In this document: positions 34,053-43,409 of the stretch, one piece after another
Position numbering within the stretch: the stretch's first letter is position 1
Layout of the letters: every line of letters begins with the position of its first letter
Source of the DNA: Actinomycetota bacterium
GTDB lineage: Bacteria; Actinomycetota; Acidimicrobiia; IMCC26256; PALSA-610
NCBI GenBank assembly: GCA_005779395.1
Contig: SXJP01000003.1
Location: forward strand, 1 to 64,000
DNA length: 64,000 bases
Reading direction: 5' to 3'
Position numbers and translations under genes: made by a program
The notes under the pieces: model-generated
Database searches by the model: none
What the model was told of the DNA's origin: nothing
Seen by the model: the letters and a program-made list of their open reading frames with translations, nothing else

Positions 34053-34918
34053 GCGTTAGACGGCTCGACAGTCATACCCCCGTACATTCCGAGTCCCGCG
34101 GCCATTTGATCCGCCATGTGGTAAGTCTCAGAACTACTTGGGAAACGGCCCTCTCGCACATCGGCGACAAACTCCTCCAATGCTTGAGTAGCCGCGATTT
34201 CGAGTTCGGCATACCGCCGCACAAATTTCGGGGCTTGTCGGTCGGGAGGGGCGAAGCCGAGAAGGTCGTGCCAGACGAGCACTTGCCCGTCGCAATGTCG
34301 ACCAGCGCCAATTCCGATAGTTGGCACGCCAACAGAGTCGGTAACCATGCGCGCAACCCCGTCTGGGACGGCCTCAAGGACAATTGCAAAACAGCCTGCC
34401 TCGGCGAGCGCAATTGCATCGTCGACGATTACGCGGGCGCCATCTAGGTCTTTGCCTTGCACTCGATAACCACCGAGAGCATTCACCGACTGAGGAGTCA
34501 GACCTACATGCCCCATTACTGGAATCTCTGCGTCAAGAATTGCATGCACCGCTTCGACGCGCTTCTTGCCACCTTCGAGTTTCACGCATCCAGCACCGGC
34601 ACGTACTAGCGCAGCCGCATTACGGACGGTCTCTTCACGCGACACGTGGTAGCTCATCCATGGCATATCGCCGACTACGAGAGCGCGAGGGTTGGTACGA
34701 GCAACAGCGGAAATGTGATGACACATGTCGTCAACTGTCACAGCAAGAGTGTCGTTGTACCCGAGTACGACCATGGCCACTGAGTCGCCGACGAGAATCA
34801 TGTCAGCGCCAGCCTTGTCGACAACGCGAGCAGTCGGAGCGTCATAGGCCGTGATCATCACGAGCGGTTCCCCGCGACCTTTCGCAGCCGTAATAGAAGG
34901 AACGGTAGTAGAAGTCAT
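34049..34918 (-). CDS. panB: 3-methyl-2-oxobutanoate hydroxymethyltransferase
   Basis: PanB transfers a hydroxymethyl group from methylenetetrahydrofolate to alpha-ketoisovalerate, the first step of pantothenate synthesis. The 289-residue protein has VMITAYDAPTARVVDKAGADMILVGDS (split here as residues about 20-46), a metal-binding Asp in LVGDMPW, GAGCVKLEGG, PVMGHVGLTPQ, and TIGIGAGRHCDGQVLVWHDLLG. All catalytic motifs are present and the length is normal. The ATG lies at the start of the conserved region; a short region with purines precedes it. It is followed by the DUF192 lipoprotein. Confidence 0.96.
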   Translation of the reverse strand: MTSTTVPSITAAKGRGEPLVMITAYDAPTARVVDKAGADMILVGDSVAMVVLGYNDTLAVTVDDMCHHISAVARTNPRALVVGDMPWMSYHVSREETVRNAAALVRAGAGCVKLEGGKKRVEAVHAILDAEIPVMGHVGLTPQSVNALGGYRVQGKDLDGARVIVDDAIALAEAGCFAIVLEAVPDGVARMVTDSVGVPTIGIGAGRHCDGQVLVWHDLLGFAPPDRQAPKFVRRYAELEIAATQALEEFVADVREGRFPSSSETYHMADQMAAGLGMYGGMTVEPSNA

Positions 34919-35010
34919 TTTTCGCCTCCACCGTCCAGGGCACGATCGGCTCCCGGCGGCAACTATAAGAATAACCCTGCGCGGGAGGGGTTGTACAGCC
35001 GAAGATTCGA

Positions 35011-35376
35011 TCAGCCAGCGTGGCTTCGTCCCACCAAGGACATCCTAATCAGATAGTTCCAACTGCACTCGAGGCAAACCTCTACCAAGTAGCACGCGAA
35101 CTCGTCATGCCTTCGCCGCAAGTTTTCGAGTTCGTCGGCACTCGTGAGCGCTCTCCCATTCGCGGCTTTCAATGCCGTGCCATAGACGTAACGAACCCGT
35201 TTCAAAGGTTCTTCCGCACAGATCGGACATGCGTCGTTCGAGTCGTCGCCTAGGTGGCGGGCCGCTCTCAACAATTCTGGATGTGCATCGCAAATATCGC
35301 GTCGGCTGAGCCCTCCGCGTTCGAATTCGCGGATCGTTGCCCGCCGGGCTAGCGCATAGTCAATCTCGCGATGCAC
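35011..35376 (-). CDS. DUF5318 family protein
   Basis: The 121-residue protein reads VHREIDYALARRATIREFE at the start and carries two zinc-type cysteine pairs, CPICAEEP and CLECSWNYL. It corresponds to mycobacterial Rv0049 (DUF5318), which sits near the ponA1-rpsF-ssb-rpsR-rplI-dnaB block, so the neighbourhood agrees. The function is unknown. I chose the GTG at 35376 because the conserved region begins there; upstream residues in the same frame (MFVMPLFC...) look like noise. It is divergent from the methyltransferase gene. Confidence 0.75.
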   Translation of the reverse strand: MHREIDYALARRATIREFERGGLSRRDICDAHPELLRAARHLGDDSNDACPICAEEPLKRVRYVYGTALKAANGRALTSADELENLRRRHDEFACYLVEVCLECSWNYLIRMSLVGRSHAG

Positions 35377-35446
35377 AAGCGGATTGTAGAGCCCCCAACA
35401 AAATGGCCTCACCCCGCAACAGCTAATCGTGGTGCAAAATAGGGGC

Positions 35447-36199
35447 ATGACGAACACAGAAGCCTGGGACAGGGTCGCCGCGAAACAAGCCGAAATGGCA
35501 GGTCACCAAGAAGCGAGCATCATTAGCTACACATCCTTGCTGAATGGCGATGACGTGTCGAGCGAGCGAGACCTTCGGCTACTCGGTTCGCTCGAAGGCA
35601 AACGTGTGCTCGAATTCGGTTGTGGTACTGGGCACAACGCAGTCGCCCTCGTGCGCCAAGGCGCTAAGGCAATTGCAATCGAGCCTTCCGAACAGTTAGC
35701 AGCCCATGCCCGCCGCATCGCCGAACTAAGCGACGTCAGAATCGAAGTGCGTGTCGGCGATCTCGCTGATCTTGCGTTCCTGCGCGCCGAGTCGGTCGAT
35801 GTCGCGCTGAGCGCTGGCGCGCTAGCCGAAGTAGCCGACCTCGACCGGGTACTTCGTCAAGCTCATCGCGTACTCAAGCCAAACGCAGCGTTCGTGATCT
35901 CTTTACCGCATCCTTTTGCGATGTGCATCGGCCGTGATTCTGTGCTGGCAGATGGACAACTTGCTCTCGGCAAGACTTTGCTCACGCGGTCGTACTTAGG
36001 CGAAGGGACCATCAGCGTCGACCACCTTGGAGAGTCATTCAACGTCGAGTTGCGCTCATTATCCACTTTGTTTCAGGCATTTTCGCGCGCTGGCTTCGCA
36101 GTCGACCAACTCCTTGAGTTGAGCCCACGCAATAGCTCTGACTCAGGACCAAGTCTCCCGAGCACTGTGATCTGGCGACTGCGTCGTCAGGGGTTATGA
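35447..36199 (+). CDS. Class I SAM-dependent methyltransferase
   Basis: The 250-residue protein has the Rossmann motif I GKRVLEFGCGTGHNAVAL at about 47-64, motif II IAIEPSEQLAAHARR with an acidic loop, and a SAM-pocket pattern VALSAGALAEVADLDRVLRQAHRVLKP. The C-terminal half (SYLGEGTISVDHLGESF) is typical of small-molecule methyltransferases. The substrate is unknown. The ATG at 35447 is chosen over an in-frame ATG six codons upstream because AGGGG lies just before it. It is divergent from the DUF5318 gene and its stop overlaps that of the converging cca gene by 13 bases. Confidence 0.8.
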   Translation: MTNTEAWDRVAAKQAEMAGHQEASIISYTSLLNGDDVSSERDLRLLGSLEGKRVLEFGCGTGHNAVALVRQGAKAIAIEPSEQLAAHARRIAELSDVRIEVRVGDLADLAFLRAESVDVALSAGALAEVADLDRVLRQAHRVLKPNAAFVISLPHPFAMCIGRDSVLADGQLALGKTLLTRSYLGEGTISVDHLGESFNVELRSLSTLFQAFSRAGFAVDQLLELSPRNSSDSGPSLPSTVIWRLRRQGL

Positions 36200-37587
36200 A
36201 CCGAAATGTTGCGTTCGGCGGCCCACTCAGCTAACCGCGCGTAGGCCAACGATTCTTCGATCGGCCCACTTTCGAGCCTCAGCTCTAACAAGAAGTTAAG
36301 TGCCTGGCCAATGATCGGCCCCGGCTTCGCATCGAGGAATCGCATTACCTGCCCACCATCTAGGGGTGGTCGAATCGCGTCAAGTTCTTCTCTGGCGCGT
36401 AGTTCTGCAATTCGCGATTCGAGTTCGTCCATGCGCTTCGCGAGTTCGTCTGCTTTGCGCTTGTTTCTTGTCGTGCAGTCACACCGCGTCAGGTGGTTCA
36501 GGTCATCGAGCAGGTCGCCGGCATCGCGTACATAGCGGCGAACGGCTGAATCTGTCCATCCCATGCGATAGGTGTGTAAGCGCAGGTGCAAGTACACGAG
36601 CTTCGTAACCGACTCCACAAGCTCGTTCGAAAACCGCATAGCTGTCATTCGTTCTTTGGTCATTCGCGCGCCAACGACTTCGTGGTGATGAAACGTGACG
36701 CCGCGATTGCTATAGCCGCGCGTCTTGGGTTTGCCGATGTCGTGGAACAAAGCCGCAAGCCGAACCAATAATTCTGGTCGCGTGTTCTTTACTACGGCAA
36801 TCGTGTGTGTGAGGACGTCTTTATGGCTGTGTATTGGGTCTTGCTCTAGCGACATTTGGTTGAGTTCCGGGAAGAATTCATCTGCGAGCTTGGTGGTCGC
36901 AAGCAACAACAGCCCTGCGCTCGGGTCTGCGGCGAGAAGCATCTTGCATAGCTCGTCACGGATTCTTTCGGCACTGATAATGCTGAGACGCTCACGTAGC
37001 CGGTACATCGCTTCGACCACTTCGTCGTCGGGTTCGAAACCAATCTGAGCCACGAACCGCGCCACGCGGAGCATTCGCAATGGATCATCATTGAAGCTGA
37101 TATCCACAGAGAGCGGCGTGCGCAACCGTCGCGCCATTACATCTGCTAGTCCGCCGAACGGATCGACTAGCTCTAGGTCAGGGAGCCGTAATGCCATCGC
37201 ATTGACAGTGAAATCGCGACGCCCGAGGTCTGTCTTGATGTCATCGCCGAACTCGACCTCTGGCTTGCGACTGTCTGCGTGGTACACGTCGGCCCGAAAA
37301 GTGGTCACCTCAAAATTGATCCCGCGCTTCGATGCGCCCACCGTTCCGAATCGCGCACCTTGGAGCCAAACTTGGTCAGCCCAGGGTCCAATGATCTTTT
37401 CGATCTCGTCTGGTCTGGCGTTTGTTGTGAGGTCGATGTCTGAGATATCACGATCCAACAAGACATCGCGAACGGGACCGCCGACTAGGTAACACTCATA
37501 TCCGGCTTCTAGAAGCAACCCGGCTAGTTCCTGCAACGGCGACTCTGGCCCTAGTAAGGGCGCGAGACGATGAGGAACCGGATTCAC
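36187..37587 (-). CDS. cca: CCA-adding tRNA nucleotidyltransferase
   Basis: This enzyme adds or repairs the 3' CCA end of tRNAs. The 466-residue protein has the class II nucleotidyltransferase motif GGPVRDVLLDRDISDIDLTT at about 36-55, ending in D-x-D, then RRDFTVNAMAL and the domain with DPLRMLRVARFVAQIGF. A HD-type domain follows (FHDIGKPKT, HHHEVVGARM). Length and order match the PcnA/CCA family with HD, as in mycobacteria (Rv3907c, pcnA). Its presence is consistent with a mix of tRNAs that do (Gly, Ile) and do not (Ala) encode CCA in this window. Confidence 0.95.
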   Translation of the reverse strand: MNPVPHRLAPLLGPESPLQELAGLLLEAGYECYLVGGPVRDVLLDRDISDIDLTTNARPDEIEKIIGPWADQVWLQGARFGTVGASKRGINFEVTTFRADVYHADSRKPEVEFGDDIKTDLGRRDFTVNAMALRLPDLELVDPFGGLADVMARRLRTPLSVDISFNDDPLRMLRVARFVAQIGFEPDDEVVEAMYRLRERLSIISAERIRDELCKMLLAADPSAGLLLLATTKLADEFFPELNQMSLEQDPIHSHKDVLTHTIAVVKNTRPELLVRLAALFHDIGKPKTRGYSNRGVTFHHHEVVGARMTKERMTAMRFSNELVESVTKLVYLHLRLHTYRMGWTDSAVRRYVRDAGDLLDDLNHLTRCDCTTRNKRKADELAKRMDELESRIAELRAREELDAIRPPLDGGQVMRFLDAKPGPIIGQALNFLLELRLESGPIEESLAYARLAEWAAERNISVHNP

Positions 37588-37624
37588 CCTGCCATTGTCG
37601 CGAATCTAAGCGAAGAAGTTCGAC

Positions 37625-38710
37625 TCAATTCTCCGCAGAAGCCAAAGTGAACTGTTCGATCATGAGTCTCAGGTCATGCGGACGACTTGAGGCGGCAAGC
37701 GCTTCTCTCAATTCGATCGCGCCCCGCGAGTAGAGGGCAAGGAGTGCCTGATCAAAAGATTGCATGCCGTAGTACTCGCCATCCGCGATGATTTCGTTTA
37801 TCTCGTGGGTCTCTTCTGGATTGATGATCTTGTCGAAGACTCGGCCAGTTGCTACAAGAACCTCGACGGCGGGAACACGACCCGATCCGTCTCGGCACTC
37901 AACCAAGCGTTGGCTCACTATGCCGCGCAATGACCCTGCGACGGCCATACGAACCTGCGCTTGCTCATCAGGCGGAAAGAAATCGATAATCCGATTGATG
38001 GTCTCAGTCGCAGAAATTGTGTGGAGTGTCGAAAAAACCAGATGGCCGGTCTCGGCTGCGGACAGCGCCGTCTTAACCGTCTCGGCATCGCGCATCTCCC
38101 CAATCAAAATCACATCTGGGTCCTGGCGCAATACGTGCTTGAGCGCTGAATTGAAATCCGCTGTATCGGTTCCGATCTCGCGCTGATTGACAACAGAGCA
38201 CTTGTCTGAATGGAGAACCTCGATCGGGTCTTCGATCGTCACAATGTGTCTCGACATCGTTTCGTTGATGTGATCGATCATCGATGCGAGAGTCGTCGTC
38301 TTACCTGACCCAGTAGGGCCGGTGACAAGCACAAGACCGCGAGGATTCTCCGCTAGTCGCTTCACAGCAGGTGGCAACCCAAGCTCATCGAAACTCGGAA
38401 TCGCGCCTTCGACACGCCGCATCACGAGGCCGACGGAGCCACGTTGACGCAAAACGTTCACACGAAACCGACCTAGGCCAACTACAGAGTGCGCAAAGTC
38501 TGCTTCGCAGGTCGTTAAAAAAGTTTCGGCTCGCTGTTTCGGCATAATCGCGAACGCGATTCGCTCAGTTTCTGCTGGCGTAACAGTCGGGTAGTCGAGG
38601 CGTTCGAGGCGGCCGTCGATGCGCAAGATCGGCGACGAGCCAACCTTGATGTGGATATCAGACGCCTCGCGCGCTGCCGCCGTCCTCAATAGTTCTTCTA
38701 GATCAAGCAC
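37625..38710 (-). CDS. pilT: PilT-type retraction ATPase
   Basis: The 361-residue protein has a PAS-like N-terminal domain (ASDIHIKVGSSPILRIDGRL), Walker A GPTGSGKTTT at 131-140, Asp box motif IEDPIEVLH, Walker B DPDVILIGEMRDAET and the His box GHLVFSTLHT. All match type IV pilus retraction ATPases. Fused C-terminal residues IELREALAASSRPHDLRLM resemble the AIRNLIRE region. No other pilus gene (pilB, pilC, pilA, pilMNOQ) is in the window, so pilus components must lie elsewhere if present. It is not co-operonic with cca (37 bases between) but could be. Confidence 0.92.
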   Translation of the reverse strand: MLDLEELLRTAAAREASDIHIKVGSSPILRIDGRLERLDYPTVTPAETERIAFAIMPKQRAETFLTTCEADFAHSVVGLGRFRVNVLRQRGSVGLVMRRVEGAIPSFDELGLPPAVKRLAENPRGLVLVTGPTGSGKTTTLASMIDHINETMSRHIVTIEDPIEVLHSDKCSVVNQREIGTDTADFNSALKHVLRQDPDVILIGEMRDAETVKTALSAAETGHLVFSTLHTISATETINRIIDFFPPDEQAQVRMAVAGSLRGIVSQRLVECRDGSGRVPAVEVLVATGRVFDKIINPEETHEINEIIADGEYYGMQSFDQALLALYSRGAIELREALAASSRPHDLRLMIEQFTLASAEN

Positions 38711-38861
38711 AGCTTTGGTCCTCCAGATGCGCGAATGGGACTCATTTGCTCCCCCTAATCGTGTATGTCATCGGCACGACGCAATATCTCCTGAACTCCA
38801 ATTCGCGCTGCGATTCGCTAATAGCCGCCTGTTGGCGCCCTCGCCCCTACGCTCAGAATCA

Positions 38862-40865
38862 ATGTCTGTGCGAAGAGGCCTGAGTGCGGTAGCCGCGATG
38901 ACAGCTATTTTCTGGTCCAGCGCACCTTTAATGAACGCTCGTGGCCTTGCTCCTACTGACTTTCGGAAGTCTCAGATTCCGATTTCAGTGCAACTCGCCT
39001 CACAGAACCCGACGACTCCACTAGAAGGCACAGTGCGGTTCGGACTGCGAGTATCGGGTGCCATCGGTGCTTTCAAAAATCTCGAGGTGCGGGTCGTTGC
39101 CCATCCAAGAATCGAAACACTCAAGCAATTAGACGCCACGACTTCTAGCGAAGACCTCGGTGGGATTACAGATGCCGTCGAAATTCCGTTCGCCGGACTC
39201 AAACGCGCTTCAAACGGCGACTTGCAGGTACGAGTGCGCCTCCAGGATGCCGACGAAGAGTTCGATTTTACGCGTCTCAACATCTCGACCCCGGGCGTGT
39301 ATCCAACCGAACTACTAATCAGGGACGACTCGGGTACGGAACTCGCCCGAACCGTCACGTGGCTAATCATCACAGAACAACGTCCGGTGAGGTCTGTTCA
39401 CCTCGCGTGGCTCTGGACGATGACGCCAGCACCCCAACTAGAGCCAGATGGCGCCACCCCAACAGGAACGTTTCTCGAGGCGACACACGAGAACACTCCG
39501 ATGACAGAGTTTGTCGATCGCGTTGCTGCTTCGCCTTTGCCGCTGAGTCTCGTCATTTCTCCGCAAGCTCTCGAAGCCTGGGCTAAAGCCGCCGAGACTG
39601 ACCCGTTGGCTGCAATCACGTTCGCGAGAGCCTCTGCGGCTTTTTCAGATACTCGCCACGAATTGCTCCCATCCTCCTATGTCCCTATTCATGGGCCCGC
39701 TTTGGAATCCGCTGATTTAGGTGCTGTCGGCGCGGTGTCTTTTGCTGATGGGGCGCAAAGCCTTTACTCGACTATTGGTCGTCGACCGACTTCGACAACA
39801 GTGGCCACCGGCCCCTTGAACTCCGCCTGGCTCGACCGGCTTGGTGAGACGTCCGCCTACCAAGCGATTGTCGACCCCGAGTCCGTTGTACAGCCAGTTC
39901 CGGATTCGCAATTCACTCTCAAAGGCGACCGGCGCACATTTAGCGCTATCGCAATTCGGTCTGATTTAGAAGAGTTATTGCAAGGTCCGTGGCCGAATGA
40001 ATCCGCGTCTAGCGACGCGTTGGCCGGGCACCGAGTACAGCGTTGGTTCGCCGGACTGGCTTTGCTCACAGCGGATGCCGACATGCCCATACCCATTGTT
40101 CTGACAACGGAACACACCGATTTGATCGACGCTGAGCTACAGAGCGCTCTCGAGACAGCGTTAGCGACACAGAGCCTCGTCGACGTTGTGCCGGCAACTG
40201 AATTGTTCAGCAGTTCACAGCTCGGCGAAGAACGTTCACTGGCGCGAGCCACCTCTGGCCCAAAAACAATTTCCGCCCTCGAATACCTAGGCGCTGAGCG
40301 CATGCTCAATTCGTTTGTGAACTTCGCTGGCGACAACTATCCGGCAGTCACCGCGCAGCGAGCAAATCTTCGTCTCGCGATCTCGGCTGACTTATCTGCT
40401 GATCACATCCGTTCGTTGTTCGCGGAACTCGGAACGGCCGTGACCAAATTCGTCGCGGGAATCGGCGTTGAAGCAAAGCGCGTGACACTCACAGAACGAC
40501 GGTCAAGTATCCCGCTTAGCTTCTTTAACAACACAGACACCGAAGTCCGAGTGCGGGTGACTCTCGCTAGCAAGAAACTCGTATTCCCCGACGGACCTTC
40601 CAAGTTGATCGTTCTACCTCCAGGGCGCATTACCCAAGCTGGGTTCAACGTCGAGGCCCGCGTGTCTGGCAGCTTCACGCTTACAGCCACGATTACCTCA
40701 GCAGATGGCAACATCGCCGTCGGCGCCCCGACGCTGATGACCGTTAACTCAGCAGTATTCGGCTCTATCGGAAGTTGGCTCACCTTCGGAGCACTTTCGT
40801 TCCTCGGGCTTTGGTGGGCCCAGCACTTCTGGCGGTCTAGGCAAGAACGCAAATCCGCGTCATGA
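38862..40865 (+). CDS. DUF6049 family membrane-anchored extracellular protein
   Basis: The 667-residue protein starts with a signal-like segment (MSVRRGLSAVAAMTAIFWSS), has a large extracytoplasmic beta-rich region (about 30-630) and ends with one helix (WLTFGALSFLGLWWAQHFW) and a basic tail. It corresponds in position and layout to mycobacterial Rv3909, immediately upstream of murJ. The function is unknown; a role with MurJ in cell-wall synthesis is an inference from context. The ATG at 38862 is chosen because upstream in-frame residues overlap the divergent pilT gene and lack a signal. Its stop overlaps the murJ start (ATGA), so the two are probably coupled. Confidence 0.8.
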   Translation: MSVRRGLSAVAAMTAIFWSSAPLMNARGLAPTDFRKSQIPISVQLASQNPTTPLEGTVRFGLRVSGAIGAFKNLEVRVVAHPRIETLKQLDATTSSEDLGGITDAVEIPFAGLKRASNGDLQVRVRLQDADEEFDFTRLNISTPGVYPTELLIRDDSGTELARTVTWLIITEQRPVRSVHLAWLWTMTPAPQLEPDGATPTGTFLEATHENTPMTEFVDRVAASPLPLSLVISPQALEAWAKAAETDPLAAITFARASAAFSDTRHELLPSSYVPIHGPALESADLGAVGAVSFADGAQSLYSTIGRRPTSTTVATGPLNSAWLDRLGETSAYQAIVDPESVVQPVPDSQFTLKGDRRTFSAIAIRSDLEELLQGPWPNESASSDALAGHRVQRWFAGLALLTADADMPIPIVLTTEHTDLIDAELQSALETALATQSLVDVVPATELFSSSQLGEERSLARATSGPKTISALEYLGAERMLNSFVNFAGDNYPAVTAQRANLRLAISADLSADHIRSLFAELGTAVTKFVAGIGVEAKRVTLTERRSSIPLSFFNNTDTEVRVRVTLASKKLVFPDGPSKLIVLPPGRITQAGFNVEARVSGSFTLTATITSADGNIAVGAPTLMTVNSAVFGSIGSWLTFGALSFLGLWWAQHFWRSRQERKSAS

Positions 40866-42409
40866 GCAAGCAACTGCTGCGTACAAGTGGTTCCATCGCG
40901 ATCGGGACGCTGCTTTCGCGAACGACTGGCCTATTTCGCGTGTGGGCCACTGTCGAAGCTCTAGGCATCGGACCCTTGAGCGACACATATAACAGCGCTA
41001 ACTCGACGCCGAACCTGATCTACGAATTGCTGTTAGGTGGAGTTCTGACTGCAACGCTCGTACCACTTTTCGTGGACCTGAACGACCGTGACGATCGTGA
41101 CGGCATATCGGCCGTTTTCACGACAGCCCTACTCGCACTTCTAGCCACTTCAGTTGCTGCATTTGTATGCGCGCCTTGGGTCGTGCGCCTGCTTTCATCG
41201 CAAGTTGGTCCTATAGATCATGCCGATTCAGTGCGCCTAGGCACCACTCTTTTGCGCTGCTTCGCCTTGCAAATCTTGGGCTATGGCTTCACAGCCTTGG
41301 CCTCAGCCGCGCTAAATGCACGCGGGAAATTTCTTGCAGCCGCATATGCGCCGGTGCTCAACAACGTCATCGTGAGCCTCGTGCTTCTACTCGCTGCAAA
41401 CGGGACGCCGTCGCTCTCTGCTGTTAGTTCCGACACGAACCTGAGCATGCTGATTGGGCTGGGCACCACGGCGGGAATAATCGCTACGGCGGTTGCATTA
41501 CTGCTGGCCCTACGCCAAGCGCGCATCTCTTTTCGACCTGTCTGGCAACCAACTCATGTTGCCGTCAAACGCATCGTGCGATCCTCTGGTTGGACACTGG
41601 GCTATGTCGTTGCTAACCAGATCGCGCTGCTTGTTGTCATGATCATCGCCCGCGACATTCCCGGCGCGCTCGCTTCTTATCAGTTCGCACTCATCTTCTT
41701 TCAGTTGCCACACGGACTTGTAGCGGTATCAATAATGACCTCTTTGCTTCCAGAGTTGTCTAGACGCGCGCACAACAACGACTTGGCTGGTCTTTCAACA
41801 CGTTTTGGGACCGGTCTGTCGGCGCTACTCGTATTCATCGCACCAGCTTCTGCAGGTCTATTCGTACTCGCGACGCCGCTCGTCGACGCGGTACTTACAA
41901 CAGGCTCTACTAGCCCGACATCTACGGCAACTGCGTTAAGCGGATTTGCGTTCGGCCTCGTGCCATTCAGCGTGTATCTCTATTGTTTGCGTTGCTTTTA
42001 TGCGCTCGGCGACACTCGCACGCCCTTCTTAATCAACTGCGTCGAGAACGCTCTCAATGTAGGGTTCGCGCTCGTTGCCTTCAACCTTTGGGGTGTGCGC
42101 GGACTCAGCGGTTCTTTTAGCGCGGCGTACGCGGTTGCGGCCTTGATTTCACTGTTCGTCCTTCGTCGCGGGATTGGTTCGTTTATTACCGCACGATCAG
42201 AACGAGCCTTTGCTGTCGTAATACTCGGCTCTGCTACTTGTGCTGGTGTCGCTTGGCTCATAGCCGCCATGACCACTAGCCCTGTGATTGGCTTAGCGGG
42301 CGGTGTGGTCGGCGCCGCAGCGACCTATGCCCTGGTACTCCGCTTGTTGGCATTCGCAGATATCCGAGCACTGTTTGTGACAGATGACACCGATGCGAAG
42401 GTTTTGTAG
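40862..42409 (+). CDS. murJ: Lipid II flippase MurJ
   Basis: MurJ moves lipid-linked peptidoglycan precursor across the membrane. The 515-residue protein has about 14 membrane helices. Typical segments are SIAIGTLLSRTTGLFRVWATV near the start, DTYNSANSTPNLIYELLLGG, LPELSRRAHNND in a cytoplasmic loop, and FYALGDTRTPFLINCVENALNV in the second half. It lacks the kinase-like C-terminal extension of mycobacterial MviN (Rv3910) and ends at the usual short MurJ length. It overlaps DUF6049 by four bases and is followed about 95 bases later by degV. Confidence 0.94.
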   Translation: MSKQLLRTSGSIAIGTLLSRTTGLFRVWATVEALGIGPLSDTYNSANSTPNLIYELLLGGVLTATLVPLFVDLNDRDDRDGISAVFTTALLALLATSVAAFVCAPWVVRLLSSQVGPIDHADSVRLGTTLLRCFALQILGYGFTALASAALNARGKFLAAAYAPVLNNVIVSLVLLLAANGTPSLSAVSSDTNLSMLIGLGTTAGIIATAVALLLALRQARISFRPVWQPTHVAVKRIVRSSGWTLGYVVANQIALLVVMIIARDIPGALASYQFALIFFQLPHGLVAVSIMTSLLPELSRRAHNNDLAGLSTRFGTGLSALLVFIAPASAGLFVLATPLVDAVLTTGSTSPTSTATALSGFAFGLVPFSVYLYCLRCFYALGDTRTPFLINCVENALNVGFALVAFNLWGVRGLSGSFSAAYAVAALISLFVLRRGIGSFITARSERAFAVVILGSATCAGVAWLIAAMTTSPVIGLAGGVVGAAATYALVLRLLAFADIRALFVTDDTDAKVL

Positions 42410-42503
42410 CAATTGACATGTAACGATTTCGTGACATGTTGAGTCTTAGGCGCGATATTGGTGGGATCGACGGTCTCGACGCCGGTCAAGCGAGGGGAAA
42501 CAA

Positions 42504-43349
42504 ATGACGAATAATCGAGTTCGAATTGTCACCGACAGTGCCTGCGACCTGCCGATTTCGGTATGCGAAGATCTCGGAATCACTGTTGTGCCGTTATCAA
42601 TTCGTTTCGGTGAACAGGAATACACCGACAGAGTCGAACTAACTAATGAACAGTTTTGGACCAAGCTCGTAGCAGCCGACACTCTCCCCGAGACTGCCGC
42701 GCCGAGCGTCGGAGCGTTCGAAGAGGCTTTTAGAAGGCTCGCTGCCGAAGGCGCCGCGGGCGTGATATGTATCAGCCTGTCGTCCAAGATGTCTGCGACG
42801 ATGCAGTCTGCTCAGGTCGCGGCCAAGGCGCTTGATCAGCTCTGTCCGATCGAGATCATTGACTCGAAAAGCGCGTCAATGGGAGTTGGGTCGCTTGCCC
42901 AGTTCGCAGCGCGACTTGCGAACGCTGGCCAAGGAATGGCCGAAATCAGCGATCAGGTACGCGACATGCGCGAAAGAACTGGACTTCTAGCGACTGTCGA
43001 CACCCTTCAATACCTGCGAAAGAGTGGCAGGGTAAGCAGCGGGGCCGCAATGCTTGGCTCGGTTCTAGCTATCAAACCGATCATCGGAGTCGATGACGGT
43101 GCCGTGGTGGCCGCTGGCAAAGTTCGTACCCGTTCAAAGTCACTGCAGTTCCTCGCGGATCACGTCAAGTCGCTCAATATCGAAAGTCTCGCCGTGATTC
43201 ATGCGAGTGCGCCGGATCTCGAGGATTTCCTCGACATGCTCGCCGTTTCAGTGCCACGAGATCAGATTGCGATCGGATCCATCGGCCCCGTGATTGGAGT
43301 GCACACAGGTCCCGGCACGATGGGAATCATCTGGACCGAACGAGCCTGA
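42504..43349 (+). CDS. DegV family fatty-acid-binding protein
   Basis: The 281-residue protein has the DegV hallmarks: RIVTDSACDLP at 7-17, SIRFGEQEYTDRVELT, APSVGAFEEAF, and the region ICISLSSKMSATMQSA and MGVGSLAQFAARLA. DegV (FakB-like) proteins bind fatty acids and in Gram-positive bacteria hand them to a kinase (FakA); no fakA-like gene is nearby. Its insertion between murJ and sigM is a difference from the mycobacterial gene order. A GGGG-type purine tract (GAGGGG) precedes the ATG. Its role here is not determined. Confidence 0.9.
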   Translation: MTNNRVRIVTDSACDLPISVCEDLGITVVPLSIRFGEQEYTDRVELTNEQFWTKLVAADTLPETAAPSVGAFEEAFRRLAAEGAAGVICISLSSKMSATMQSAQVAAKALDQLCPIEIIDSKSASMGVGSLAQFAARLANAGQGMAEISDQVRDMRERTGLLATVDTLQYLRKSGRVSSGAAMLGSVLAIKPIIGVDDGAVVAAGKVRTRSKSLQFLADHVKSLNIESLAVIHASAPDLEDFLDMLAVSVPRDQIAIGSIGPVIGVHTGPGTMGIIWTERA

Positions 43350-43409
43350 CTCTGCGCGGGGCGTCGGGCGAGCTATCGAGCTTGACCTGCCACTACTAGT
43401 GTCGGGACC

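Noticed and set aside
42413..42440. TTGACA/repeat TGACATGT upstream of degV as promoter or operator
   Set aside because: The -35-like TTGACA has no good -10 at 16-18 bases, and the TGACATGT direct repeat is short; not supported enough.
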